Below, in pieces: positions 1 through 5,747 of a stretch of 10,531 nt of DNA. Made by a program: the position numbers and the translations under genes. Origin of the DNA: Thermoplasmata archaeon (lineage in GTDB: Archaea; Thermoplasmatota; Thermoplasmata; Lutacidiplasmatales; UBA184); NCBI GenBank assembly GCA_030037035.1, contig JASHSA010000085.1:1-10531 (forward strand), read 5' to 3'. The stretch's first letter is position 1. Each line of letters starts with the position of its first letter. The notes below the pieces were generated by a model that saw only the letters and a list, made by a program, of their open reading frames with translations, was not told the origin of the DNA and made no database searches.

Positions 1-1
1 G

Positions 2-490
2 CACCGCCCGGGCCTCGCGCTGGACGACCTCGAGACGATCCTCGCGGAGGTGCCGCTGATGCCGGGGGCGGCGGAGCTGTTCGACGGCCTGCGGCGTCGC
101 GGGGTGCGGACGGCGATCGTCAGCGGCGGCATCGACCTCCTCGCCCGGCGGATCGCCCGCGAGCTCCGCATCGACGTCGCGCTCGCGAACGGCTTCCGCG
201 TCCGGAGCGACGGCCGGCTCACCGGTGAGGGGATCGTCCGGGTGCCGATCCACGGCAAGGAGGGGGTCCTCGCCCAGCTGCAGACCCAGCTCGGCGTCAC
301 GGCCGAGGAGACCGCGAGCGTCGGCAACTCCGCGATCGACGTCGGCCTGTTCCGCCGGAGCCGGCTCGGCGTCGCCTTCCTGCCGGAGGACGACGCCGTG
401 CGTCGCGGCGCCGACCGCGTCGTCGCCGAGCGGGACCTCGCGAGGGTCCTGGAGGCCCTCGACGCCTTCCCGCCCGGGCGCGGCGGATAG
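2..490 (+). CDS. HAD-superfamily phosphatase, phosphoserine phosphatase-like (5' end outside window)
   Basis: The reading frame is open from the left edge, so the GTG at 50 is an internal valine and the gene begins outside the window. About 162 C-terminal residues are visible. The segment around LMPGAAELFDGLRRRGV followed by IVSGG is typical of the phosphoserine phosphatase-like HAD group, with the motif II serine encoded at 122-124. The motif III lysine lies in HGKEGV (257-259). Motif IV reads GNSAIDVGLF at about 323-352. The usual first aspartate (GDxxxD) is replaced by Asn, encoded at 326-328, while the second Asp (338-340) is kept. Motif I (DxDxT), with the nucleophile, would lie upstream and cannot be checked. 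The family hydrolyses small phosphate monoesters in the cytoplasm; the substrate here is unknown. It ends 33 bp before the aIF2 beta gene. Confidence 0.82.
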   Translation, partial: HRPGLALDDLETILAEVPLMPGAAELFDGLRRRGVRTAIVSGGIDLLARRIARELRIDVALANGFRVRSDGRLTGEGIVRVPIHGKEGVLAQLQTQLGVTAEETASVGNSAIDVGLFRRSRLGVAFLPEDDAVRRGADRVVAERDLARVLEALDAFPPGRGG

Positions 491-497
491 GGTTATC
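491..497 (+). promoter_or_regulatory. TATA-like element before aIF2 beta
   Basis: GGTTATC directly follows the stop codon of the HAD gene and is the only AT-rich spot in the 33-bp gap. Its TTAT core is centred about 29 bp before the ATG at 524, the distance expected for an archaeal TATA box serving a leaderless or nearly leaderless transcript. No ribosome binding site is visible before that ATG. Inferred from position and composition only. Confidence 0.4.
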
Positions 498-523
498 CCG
501 CACGCCGGGCTGGCACGGCCGTC

Positions 524-1141
524 ATGGAGCCGTACGCCGTGCTGCTCGAGCGGACCCGCGCGAAGCTGCCGCCGGTCCGCACGGGCGCCGAGCGGTTCGT
601 CGTCCCCGAGCCGGACGTCATGACCGACGGCCGGAACACGGTCGTCCGCAACCTCGGCGAGATCGCGGGGGTCCTCCGCCGCGAGCCGGAGCATCTCATC
701 GGCTACCTCGCGCGCGAGTTCGGCTGCCCCGGCGTCCTCGACCTCCCCCGCGGGATCCTCAAGTCGCGCCTGACGAAGGAGGCGATCGCGCTGCGGATCC
801 GGGAGTACACGGCGAAGTACGTGATCTGTTCGGAATGCAAGCGGCCGGACACCCACCTCCAGAAGGAGGGACGGCTCACCCTCCTCGTCTGCGAGGCGTG
901 CGGCGCCCAGCGCCCCGTCACCGTACGCCGGACCGTCGAGGCCGAGAAGCCGAAGACCCCGGTCGTCGTCGGGGAGGTCTACCGCCTCACGATCGAGGAC
1001 GTCGGCCGCCGCGGCGACGGCGTCGCGAAGAAGGAGGGGTTCGTCATCTTCGTCACCGGCGCCAACCAGCGCGGCGCGAGCGTCAACGCGAAGATCACGA
1101 AGGTCCTCGGCAACAACGCTTACGCGGTCGTGCAGCCGTAA
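524..1141 (+). CDS. eif2b: Translation initiation factor aIF2 subunit beta with C-terminal TRAM domain
   Basis: This is the beta subunit of the heterotrimeric aIF2, which brings initiator Met-tRNA to the small ribosomal subunit in a GTP-dependent way. Residues 4-16 form the short N-terminal helix that in this family contacts the gamma subunit. The central alpha/beta domain spans about 25-98, followed by a C4 zinc ribbon with Cys102, Cys105, Cys123 and Cys126. Residues 144-204 add a TRAM domain (VVGEVYRLTIEDVGRRGDGV to the end), a beta-barrel RNA-binding module. The minimal archaeal subunit is roughly 135-145 residues, so the 205 residues here are explained by the TRAM fusion. The ATG at 524 is chosen because the N-terminal helix begins there and a TATA-like box lies 29 bp upstream. 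The presenilin-like gene starts 6 bp after the stop. Few codons end in A or T. Confidence 0.95.
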   Translation: MEPYAVLLERTRAKLPPVRTGAERFVVPEPDVMTDGRNTVVRNLGEIAGVLRREPEHLIGYLAREFGCPGVLDLPRGILKSRLTKEAIALRIREYTAKYVICSECKRPDTHLQKEGRLTLLVCEACGAQRPVTVRRTVEAEKPKTPVVVGEVYRLTIEDVGRRGDGVAKKEGFVIFVTGANQRGASVNAKITKVLGNNAYAVVQP

Positions 1142-1147
1142 GGGGCC

Positions 1148-2113
1148 ATGCGCAGCGCGCGCTGGCTCGGGCTCCCGGCGATCTACGTCGGCGCGCAGCT
1201 GATCGGCCTCGCCCTGGCGAACCCGTTCCGCTCCGAGGGGCTCGCCACGACCTCCAACCCGCAGAGCCCCACGGCGCCGCTGTTCATCCTCCTCGTCATC
1301 GTGCTCGCGCCGCTCGCGATCCTCCTCTTCGCGCGCCGTCGGGGCGGGCTCGAGGCGATCCGCCACGTGATCCTGATCGGGATCGCCGCCTCGCTCTACC
1401 TCACGCTCTATGCGACGTTCAGCCTCGCGCCGTTCGCGCTGCTGCTGCCCCCGACCTCCGCCGAGATCGTGGTCGGCCCGGCGCTGCCGCTCGCGGCGAT
1501 CGCGAGCGCCGGGCTCTACCTCGCGCTCCTGGTCGAGCCGCAGTGGTACGTCGTCGACCTCGCCGGCTTCGTCGCGGGCGGCGCGCTCATCGCGATCCTC
1601 GGGATCTCGTTCGGGATCCTCCCCGCGCTGATCCTCCTGAGCGTGCTGATGGTCTACGACGCGATCGCCGTCTACCGGACGAAGCACATGGTCAGCCTCG
1701 CCGACGCGGTGACCGACATGAAGCTCCCGATCCTGATGGTGATGCCGGACTCGGTCGAGTTCGACTACCCGCACGCCGCGCCGCTCCGCGAGCAGCGGGC
1801 GCGTCCGCTCGAGGAGCGGAGCGCGGTGTTCATGGGGCTCGGCGACGTCGTCATCCCCGGGACGCTCGTCGTCAGCGCGTTCGTCTGGCTCCCGTCCGCC
1901 CCGCACCCGTTCGGCCTGGGGGCGAACCTCTGGGTCGCGCTCGCGGCGCTCGCCGGCTCGCTGGTCGGCTACGCCGTCCTGATGCGGCGCGTCGCCGGCG
2001 GGAACCCGCAGGCCGGCCTGCCGTTCCTGAACGGCGGGGCGATCGCCGGCTACCTGCTCTGCTACGTGCTCGTCTTCCGGGCCTACACGTTCGGCCTCAC
2101 CGGAGGGTTTTAG
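1148..2113 (+). CDS. Presenilin/signal-peptide-peptidase homologue (PSH), intramembrane aspartyl protease
   Basis: A 321-residue polytopic membrane protein with about nine hydrophobic segments. It carries the A22-type intramembrane protease signatures. These are a YD motif at 170-171 (Asp171), followed by a conserved VYRTKHMVSLADAV segment, then GLGD at 230-233 (Asp233), and a proline-containing motif in GLPFLNGG (290-297). The two aspartates would form the catalytic pair that cuts transmembrane helices of substrate proteins. The third motif reads Pro292-Phe-Leu where the family usually has PAL. A hydrophilic loop of about 25 residues (203-226) separates the catalytic segments. The natural substrate of archaeal PSHs is generally unknown. 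The gene starts 6 bp after aIF2 beta, with an AGGGG stretch just before the ATG. A CTTA element at 1119-1122, inside the upstream gene, is 27 bp before the start and could give it its own promoter. Confidence 0.9.
   Translation: MRSARWLGLPAIYVGAQLIGLALANPFRSEGLATTSNPQSPTAPLFILLVIVLAPLAILLFARRRGGLEAIRHVILIGIAASLYLTLYATFSLAPFALLLPPTSAEIVVGPALPLAAIASAGLYLALLVEPQWYVVDLAGFVAGGALIAILGISFGILPALILLSVLMVYDAIAVYRTKHMVSLADAVTDMKLPILMVMPDSVEFDYPHAAPLREQRARPLEERSAVFMGLGDVVIPGTLVVSAFVWLPSAPHPFGLGANLWVALAALAGSLVGYAVLMRRVAGGNPQAGLPFLNGGAIAGYLLCYVLVFRAYTFGLTGGF
2107..2113 (+). promoter_or_regulatory. TATA-like element before deoxyhypusine synthase
   Basis: GTTTTAG overlaps the stop codon of the presenilin-like gene. 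It is the only run of five A/T bases in the gap and is centred 26 bp before the ATG at 2136. There is no clear ribosome binding site before that ATG, so a leaderless transcript is plausible. Inference from spacing only. Confidence 0.4.
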
Positions 2114-2135
2114 CGCCGGGGCGCTCGCCGGGACC

Positions 2136-3095
2136 ATGCCGCGCAAGGTCGCCGACGTCCGGGTCGACGACCGGCCGGACCTGGACGAGTTCGTCCGTCG
2201 CCTCGGCGCGGGCGGCGGGTTCTCGGCGAAAGGCCTCGCCGACGCCGTCGACCTCCTCGCCGGGATCCTCGCCGACCGCGAGATGACGGTCTTCCTCTCG
2301 TTCCCCGCCGACGTCGTCGCGACGGGGACGCGGGGGGTCCTCGCCTCGCTCGTCCGCGACGGCTACGTCGACGCGGTCGTGACGACGTGCGGGACGCTCG
2401 ACCACGACCTCGCCCGGTCGTTCCGGCCGTACTACCACGGCGCCTGGGACCTCGACGACGCCGACCTCCACCGCCGGCACCTCTACCGGCTGGGCAACCT
2501 CGTCATCCCGGAGGCGAGCTACGGCCGCGAGGTCGAGCGACGCACGCAAAAGGTGCTCCGCCGACTCTGGCGCGCCGGCGAGCGGCACGTGAGCGGGGTG
2601 CGCCTCGCGCGGGCGCTCGGCGAGGAGATCCCGGCGGGCGCGCGGACGAGCCTCCTGCGGGCCGCCTACGAGCGGAACGTGCCGGTCTTCGTCCCGGGGA
2701 TCACCGACGGGGCGGTCGGCTCGCAGCTCTGGCTGTTCTGGCAGGACCACCGCGCGCTGTCGATCGACCTCCTGGCGGACGAGCAGGCGCTCTCGGACCT
2801 CGTCTACGGGGCGAAGCGCGCCGGGGCGGTCATGCTCGGGGGCGGGATCTCGAAGCACCATACGATCTGGTGGAACCAGTTCCGGGACGGCCTGGACGCC
2901 GCCGTCTACGTCACGACCGCGGTGGAGTGGGACGGGAGCCTCTCCGGCGCCCGCACCCGCGAGGCGATCTCGTGGGGGAAGCTGAAGCCCCGGGCCCCCC
3001 ACGTCACCGTCGAGGGCGACGCGACGGTCCTGTTCCCGCTCATGGTCGGCGCCGCGCTCGAGCGTATCGGTGCTCGGCGCCGGCGCGGACGTTGA
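2136..3095 (+). CDS. dys: Deoxyhypusine synthase
   Basis: Transfers the aminobutyl group of spermidine, using NAD, onto a specific lysine of the translation factor aIF5A, the first step of hypusine formation. The 319-residue protein has the family blocks in order. They are FLSFPADVVATGTRGVLASL (about 53-72), the TTCGTLDHDLA segment (83-93), YRLGNLVIP (117-125), the NAD-binding GGGISKHH (235-242), EWDGSLSGA (264-272) and SWGKL (279-283). Lys282 in the last block corresponds to the catalytic lysine that forms the enzyme-substrate imine in the human enzyme. The ATG at 2136 fits the family length and has a TATA-like box 26 bp upstream. The gene ends 34 bp before tRNA-Lys, so translation-related functions cluster here. 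Third codon positions are almost always G or C. Confidence 0.96.
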   Translation: MPRKVADVRVDDRPDLDEFVRRLGAGGGFSAKGLADAVDLLAGILADREMTVFLSFPADVVATGTRGVLASLVRDGYVDAVVTTCGTLDHDLARSFRPYYHGAWDLDDADLHRRHLYRLGNLVIPEASYGREVERRTQKVLRRLWRAGERHVSGVRLARALGEEIPAGARTSLLRAAYERNVPVFVPGITDGAVGSQLWLFWQDHRALSIDLLADEQALSDLVYGAKRAGAVMLGGGISKHHTIWWNQFRDGLDAAVYVTTAVEWDGSLSGARTREAISWGKLKPRAPHVTVEGDATVLFPLMVGAALERIGARRRRGR

Positions 3096-3102
3096 CGTTA
3101 TG
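3095..3102 (+). promoter_or_regulatory. TATA-like element before tRNA-Lys
   Basis: ACGTTATG directly follows the deoxyhypusine synthase stop. Its TTAT core is centred about 30 bp before the first base of the mature tRNA. It is the only AT-rich spot between the two genes and looks like the other TATA-like boxes of this window. Inferred from position. Confidence 0.45.
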
Positions 3103-3121
3103 GCGGGAGCCCGGCTCCCGC
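3103..3121 (+). other. 8-bp inverted repeat between dys and tRNA-Lys
   Basis: GCGGGAGC (3103-3110) is perfectly complementary to GCTCCCGC (3114-3121) with a CCG loop. No T-run follows, so it is not a standard terminator. It lies between the presumed TATA box and the tRNA 5' end, so it might form at the end of the dys mRNA or in the tRNA leader. The function is unknown. Confidence 0.3.
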
Positions 3122-3129
3122 GCCCCTGC

Positions 3130-3203
3130 GGGCCCGTAGCTTAGCCCGGTAGAGCAGGCGGCTCTTAACCGCAAGATCAGGGGTTCGAATCCCCTCGGGC
3201 CCG
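3130..3203 (+). tRNA. tRNA-Lys (anticodon CUU)
   Basis: The full cloverleaf can be drawn. The acceptor stem is GGGCCCG (3130-3136) with CGGGCCC (3196-3202), 7 pairs. The D stem is GCTT/GAGC with a 9-base loop. The anticodon loop is CTCTTAA (3162-3168), reading CUU for lysine AAG codons. The T stem is AGGGG/CCCCT around TTCGAAT. The discriminator is G3203 and no CCA is encoded, as is usual in archaea. There is no intron. The anticodon stem has four good pairs, but the outermost position (G3157, A3173) is a G-A mismatch. The 3' end of the gene appears to have served as an insertion site (see the repeats). Confidence 0.96.
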
Positions 3204-3204
3204 T
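3190..3204 (+). repeat. tRNA-Lys 3'-end repeat, copy 1 (possible att site)
   Basis: TCCCCTCGGGCCCGT covers the 3' side of the T stem, the acceptor stem, the discriminator and one following base. The same 15 bases occur at 3885-3899, and 14 of them at 5913-5926. A tRNA 3' end repeated downstream is the usual footprint of site-specific integration by tyrosine recombinases. No integrase is visible, so the att role is inferred. Confidence 0.5.
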
Positions 3205-3272
3205 AACAACCGTAACCATAGGGACACCCGTCAGCCCGGGTGGTTTCATGCGGGCGGGATATGGACAAGCCA

Positions 3273-3279
3273 GTTATAG
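3273..3279 (+). promoter_or_regulatory. TATA-like element before relBE pair
   Basis: GTTATAG is the clearest TATA-like word in the gap between tRNA-Lys and the antitoxin gene. Its TTATA core is centred 25 bp before the GTG at 3301, which supports that codon as the start of a leaderless message. A CAATTG palindrome (3283-3288) sits between box and start and could be part of an operator, but it is short. Confidence 0.5.
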
Positions 3280-3300
3280 TGCCAATTGCCTCGTGCCATC

Positions 3301-3516
3301 GTGGCCGCAGACACCGCCCCCACCACGATCACCGTCCCTGTCTTTGTGCGACGTGCCTTGGCCAAGTACAAGACCCCGGGGAAGACCTACGGAGACGTGA
3401 TCCTCGAGTTGATCGAGGAGTATCCCACCGAGGAGTTCCTCCAGGAGATGGACCGCCGCTACCGCCAGGAACCACGTGTCTCGCTGAGCGAGCTTCGAGC
3501 GCGTCAGGCGTACTGA
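3301..3516 (+). CDS. Antitoxin of a RelBE/ParDE-type toxin-antitoxin pair
   Basis: A 71-residue protein. The N-terminal part, TTITVPVFVRRALAKYK then TYGDVILELIEE (8-40), has the strand-helix-helix pattern and the TYxDVI signature of small archaeal ribbon-helix-helix-like antitoxins. These dimerise and bind their own promoter. The C-terminal part (44-71, EFLQEMDRRYRQEPRVSLSE) is charged and probably wraps the toxin. The stop codon is one base before the toxin start, so the two are translated together. GTG 3301 is preferred over an in-frame TTG at 3286 because the TATA-like box lies 25 bp upstream of it; with TTG the protein gains five residues. The antitoxin function rests mainly on size, fold signature and neighbour; I cannot name the exact family. 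Confidence 0.75.
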   Translation: MAADTAPTTITVPVFVRRALAKYKTPGKTYGDVILELIEEYPTEEFLQEMDRRYRQEPRVSLSELRARQAY

Positions 3517-3517
3517 C

Positions 3518-3799
3518 GTGGCTTTTTCCGTTCGGTTCACGTTATCGGCCGCGAACGAGCTGATGCGTCTTCCCAGGTCGGTTCGCCGTCAGTTCGACGC
3601 AGGGTTTACGGAGCTAGAGCGGTCGCCGTTTCGGTCGGTCCCCGGCACCTTGGACGTCCATGCGCTCAAGGGGGGCCGGGGTCTCTGGACGATGCGCGTG
3701 AGAGGTTACCGCGGACTCTACCGGGTCGAAGGACATGAAGTGGTGTTCGTGGCGTTCCGCCCGAGGCCTACCGCCTATCGCGACCTGACGACTGTCTGA
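3518..3799 (+). CDS. RelE/ParE-family toxin
   Basis: A 93-residue protein starting with GTG one base after the antitoxin stop. The N-terminal FSVRFTLSAANELMRLPRSVRRQF is the strand plus helical pair of the RelE/ParE fold. The C-terminal half has the family block LKGGRGLWTMRVRGYRGLYRVEG (50-72), then VVFVAFRPRPTAYRDL (75-90), with basic residues Arg60, Arg65, Arg81 and Arg83 plus Tyr87 that could act on RNA. RelE members cut mRNA on the ribosome, whereas ParE members poison gyrase; the sequence alone does not decide between them. By my count about 24 of 93 codons end in A or T, far more than in the upstream core genes, which suggests acquisition by transfer. Confidence 0.85.
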   Translation: MAFSVRFTLSAANELMRLPRSVRRQFDAGFTELERSPFRSVPGTLDVHALKGGRGLWTMRVRGYRGLYRVEGHEVVFVAFRPRPTAYRDLTTV

Positions 3800-3880
3800 G
3801 TCTCGTTCCCGCGGTTCGCTTCGATCCCTTCAGTTCGCCCCCTCACCGGGCGGTCGCATCCCAGGGAGGAAATCGTCTCG

Positions 3881-3899
3881 CGGCTCCCCTCGGGCCCGT
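3881..3899 (+). repeat. tRNA-Lys 3'-end repeat, copy 2 (possible att site)
   Basis: Bases 3885-3899 repeat the last 15 bases of the tRNA-Lys region exactly. Bases 3881-3898 (CGGCTCCCCTCGGGCCCG) repeat 5909-5926 exactly. The copy sits 82 bp after the RelE stop in a stretch without genes, so it bounds a segment of about 700 bp holding only the toxin-antitoxin pair. The rest of the tRNA is not present here. Confidence 0.5.
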
Positions 3900-3993
3900 C
3901 TCGGCCAGTCACCGGTCCGGGACGACGCGGTCTCGCGACCTCACCCTGGCCGCAGCAAGCCATCGCGCCTGGGCGTGGGTCGGGGGCGCCGGA

Positions 3994-4001
3994 CGCTTAG
4001 A
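3994..4001 (+). promoter_or_regulatory. TATA-like element before the 326-residue hypothetical gene
   Basis: CGCTTAGA, with a CTTA core at 3996-3999, lies 27 bp before the GTG at 4025. It is the nearest AT-rich word, and there is no convincing ribosome binding site. This supports the GTG as the start of a leaderless transcript. Inferred from spacing. Confidence 0.45.
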
Positions 4002-4024
4002 CCCTCGAACGCCTCGGGAGCCTT

Positions 4025-5005
4025 GTGCCTGGCTCCGACGTAACCGTCGTGCCCGATCTCATCGCCGCGCAGCGACTCGTCCCGTTCCCGCTGTTCGTTC
4101 CCCGGCACCCGCCGTTGGCGGTGACCGTGCGGAGGACGAGCCGCCGTCGCTGGCCCACGGTACGGACCACGCATCGGTACGGGACGGTGCTGTACGCGAT
4201 GAAACAGTACGCGATGGACTACTTCGGACACTTCTCCGCCCCGAACAAGCTGTATGCCACCACCCCGCAGGCATGGGTACCTTACGCCCCGATCACTCCG
4301 CTCGAGGTACGCCACGGGTCGGCATTCCACGGAAGGGAGTGGGATCGAATCGAGGGCGGTTCTCTCGTCTCCCTAGGGATGCACGTGGAGGTCCGGGTCC
4401 ACAACGGGGCGCTGGGTCCGAGAGGCATGCGGGCGGTCCTGGACGGACTTTCTCGGTGGGATCGCCGCGACGCGCTCGCCCGCGCCGGTCGACCCCTTTC
4501 GTACTGGAACTGGAGCGTGAGCCGCCGGCGGATCCCCACCGCCTCCTCGAACGAGGAAACAGCAGGGCTGGTCTGGAGACCCTGGGAGGGCCCCGGACTC
4601 GCGCCGGCGACTGCTCCCCGCACGTCCGCCGTGATCGAGGGATGGCGGCCGGACTCTGTCGCATACCGGCCGGGAGAGGGTCGTCGTATCGCGCGGGCTC
4701 TCTGGCGGTCCGAGGACCTGAACGCTGTACTGGAGGTCATCCGCCTCCCGCCTCGGGGCTCCGGGGCTTCCTCGGGGTGGCCGCTTCCGCCGCTGTTCGA
4801 GCTCCCCGGCGCCGCTCGGCCGCCGGTCCGGGGGGTCCGCTCCAGGACCCTCCGTTGGGCGTACTATGAGTTCGACACCGGCCGCGAGACGTTCCGGGTA
4901 GTGGTCCCGCCGGGTCGATCGGGAGTTCTCCGGGACCGGCAGCTCCTCCGGGAGCTGACCGGTCTTGTTCCCGGGCCGAGGATCCGGGGTCACGAGGGCG
5001 TATGA
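4025..5005 (+). CDS. Hypothetical protein, 326 residues, no recognised domain
   Basis: I do not recognise this protein. It is probably real. The frame has a balanced composition with many aromatic residues (12 Trp, e.g. in YWNWS at 160-164 and WRPW at 184-187). Overlapping frames on both strands read as low-complexity Arg/Pro/Ser. It appears soluble, with no transmembrane segment or signal peptide. A compact conserved-looking block spans about 55-145 (from VLYAMKQYAMDYFGHF through the segment ending VRVHNGALG), followed by a more Arg/Pro-rich stretch (165-225). A last block of about 55 residues includes WAYYEFDTGRETFRVVV (278-294). GTG 4025 is chosen from the TATA-like box 27 bp upstream. It lies between two toxin-antitoxin modules and between tRNA-Lys repeats, and converges with vapC, so it may be cargo of a small integrated element. 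GC at third positions looks lower than in the core genes. Confidence 0.7.
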   Translation: MPGSDVTVVPDLIAAQRLVPFPLFVPRHPPLAVTVRRTSRRRWPTVRTTHRYGTVLYAMKQYAMDYFGHFSAPNKLYATTPQAWVPYAPITPLEVRHGSAFHGREWDRIEGGSLVSLGMHVEVRVHNGALGPRGMRAVLDGLSRWDRRDALARAGRPLSYWNWSVSRRRIPTASSNEETAGLVWRPWEGPGLAPATAPRTSAVIEGWRPDSVAYRPGEGRRIARALWRSEDLNAVLEVIRLPPRGSGASSGWPLPPLFELPGAARPPVRGVRSRTLRWAYYEFDTGRETFRVVVPPGRSGVLRDRQLLRELTGLVPGPRIRGHEGV

Positions 5006-5091
5006 GGGGTTCGCCTGCGGCCCCGCGCGCCGATCCCGTTCGCCGCGTACGCTCCGTCCCGCACCCTGGGATCCGTGGGGCGAGCCCCTCC

Positions 5092-5502
5092 CTAGTCCCA
5101 GATCAGCCGAAGTCCGGGCACCTTCGCGAACTCGCGGTCGTTCGAGACGAGAGGGAGGTCCCGCGCCAAGGCGTCGGAAGCGATCAGACGGTCATGAAGC
5201 TCGGGCACGTCGAGGTCGAGGAAGATCGACCACCCCGGCGCCGGGAGCGGGGAGAGTTGGATGTAGCCCGCGGCGCGGACCTGGTCGACGACCTCCTCGA
5301 CGACCGCGCGTGGGTGAGCGAGCTTCAGCCGTCCCCGGAGCGCGAGATAGGCGAACTCCCCGAGAACGATCTCGGGTAGGTACAGGGGGCCGCGTCCGCT
5401 CTCGGCGGCCCGGAAGATCGCTTCGGCCGGCTTCGGCAGCGAGTCATCGAGGTGGCGCACCAGCGCGACCGTGTCGATGACGGCTCCGGTCAGAGCCGCC
5501 AT
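5092..5502 (-). CDS. vapC: PIN-domain ribonuclease toxin (VapC-type)
   Basis: A 136-residue PIN-domain protein, the usual VapC length. Candidate metal-binding acids are Asp10 (GAVIDTVAL), Glu49 (PEIVLGEFAYL), Asp104 (ELHDRLIASDA, with Asp110 nearby) and Asp122 (LVSNDREF). These match the four-acid pattern of this nuclease fold, which uses Mg2+ or Mn2+ to cut RNA. VapC toxins of known target cut tRNA or rRNA; the target here is unknown. The ATG at 5502 lies 10 bases inside the 3' end of vapB, giving a 13-bp overlap and indicating coupled translation. The gene ends 86 bp from the converging 326-residue gene. A short GGGGC/GCCCC inverted repeat (5077-5088) lies in that gap. Confidence 0.9.
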   Translation of the reverse strand: MAALTGAVIDTVALVRHLDDSLPKPAEAIFRAAESGRGPLYLPEIVLGEFAYLALRGRLKLAHPRAVVEEVVDQVRAAGYIQLSPLPAPGWSIFLDLDVPELHDRLIASDALARDLPLVSNDREFAKVPGLRLIWD

Positions 5503-5738
5503 TCGCTCCGGAGGGCCCGCACCGACTTCTCCAGCAGCTCGGCGTCGACCTGCCCCCTGAGGATCCCCCGCAGGCTCTTCCGACCGTGCCGGATGAGGAC
5601 TCCGTCCCGCGTCTCGAGCACGAGAACGGTCTCGCCTTCCCTTAGGTTGTGCCTCTCGCGGAAGGCCTTCGGGAGCGTGATCTGCCCCTTGGAACTGACC
5701 GTCGCCGTGGTCCCCACACCGGACGAAACAATATACAT
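5490..5738 (-). CDS. vapB: AbrB/SpoVT-type antitoxin (VapB)
   Basis: An 82-residue protein with the swapped-hairpin AbrB DNA-binding domain at about 9-52: TATVSSKGQITLPKAFRERH, then LREGETVLVLETRDGVLI. VSSKGQITLPK is the hallmark of the family. The tail (53-82) is charged and would hold the VapC toxin. The frame stays open far upstream, but the sequence before the ATG at 5738 is an AT-rich promoter region followed by low-complexity translation, so the start is placed at 5738. A few residues could be added if an upstream ATT or GTG were used. The stop overlaps the vapC start. VapB-VapC complexes normally repress their own promoter, and the palindrome just upstream is a good candidate operator. 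Confidence 0.88.
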   Translation of the reverse strand: MYIVSSGVGTTATVSSKGQITLPKAFRERHNLREGETVLVLETRDGVLIRHGRKSLRGILRGQVDAELLEKSVRALRSEWRL

Positions 5739-5747
5739 GTAAATATC

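Noticed and set aside
3225..3242. Inverted repeat CACCCG/CGGGTG after tRNA-Lys as a terminator
   Set aside because: Only 6 bp with a 6-base loop and no real T-run. Archaeal termination depends on T-runs, so I cannot support it.
3040..3249. Minus-strand 69-residue frame containing RGFEPLILRL
   Set aside because: This is the antisense translation of tRNA-Lys, a well-known false protein pattern (GFEP...), and it overlaps the tRNA and the end of dys.
4273..4993. Alternative frames on both strands inside the 326-residue gene
   Set aside because: Their composition is Arg/Pro/Ser/Gly-rich and uneven. The frame starting at 4025 has normal aromatic and hydrophobic content and a promoter-like box at the right distance.
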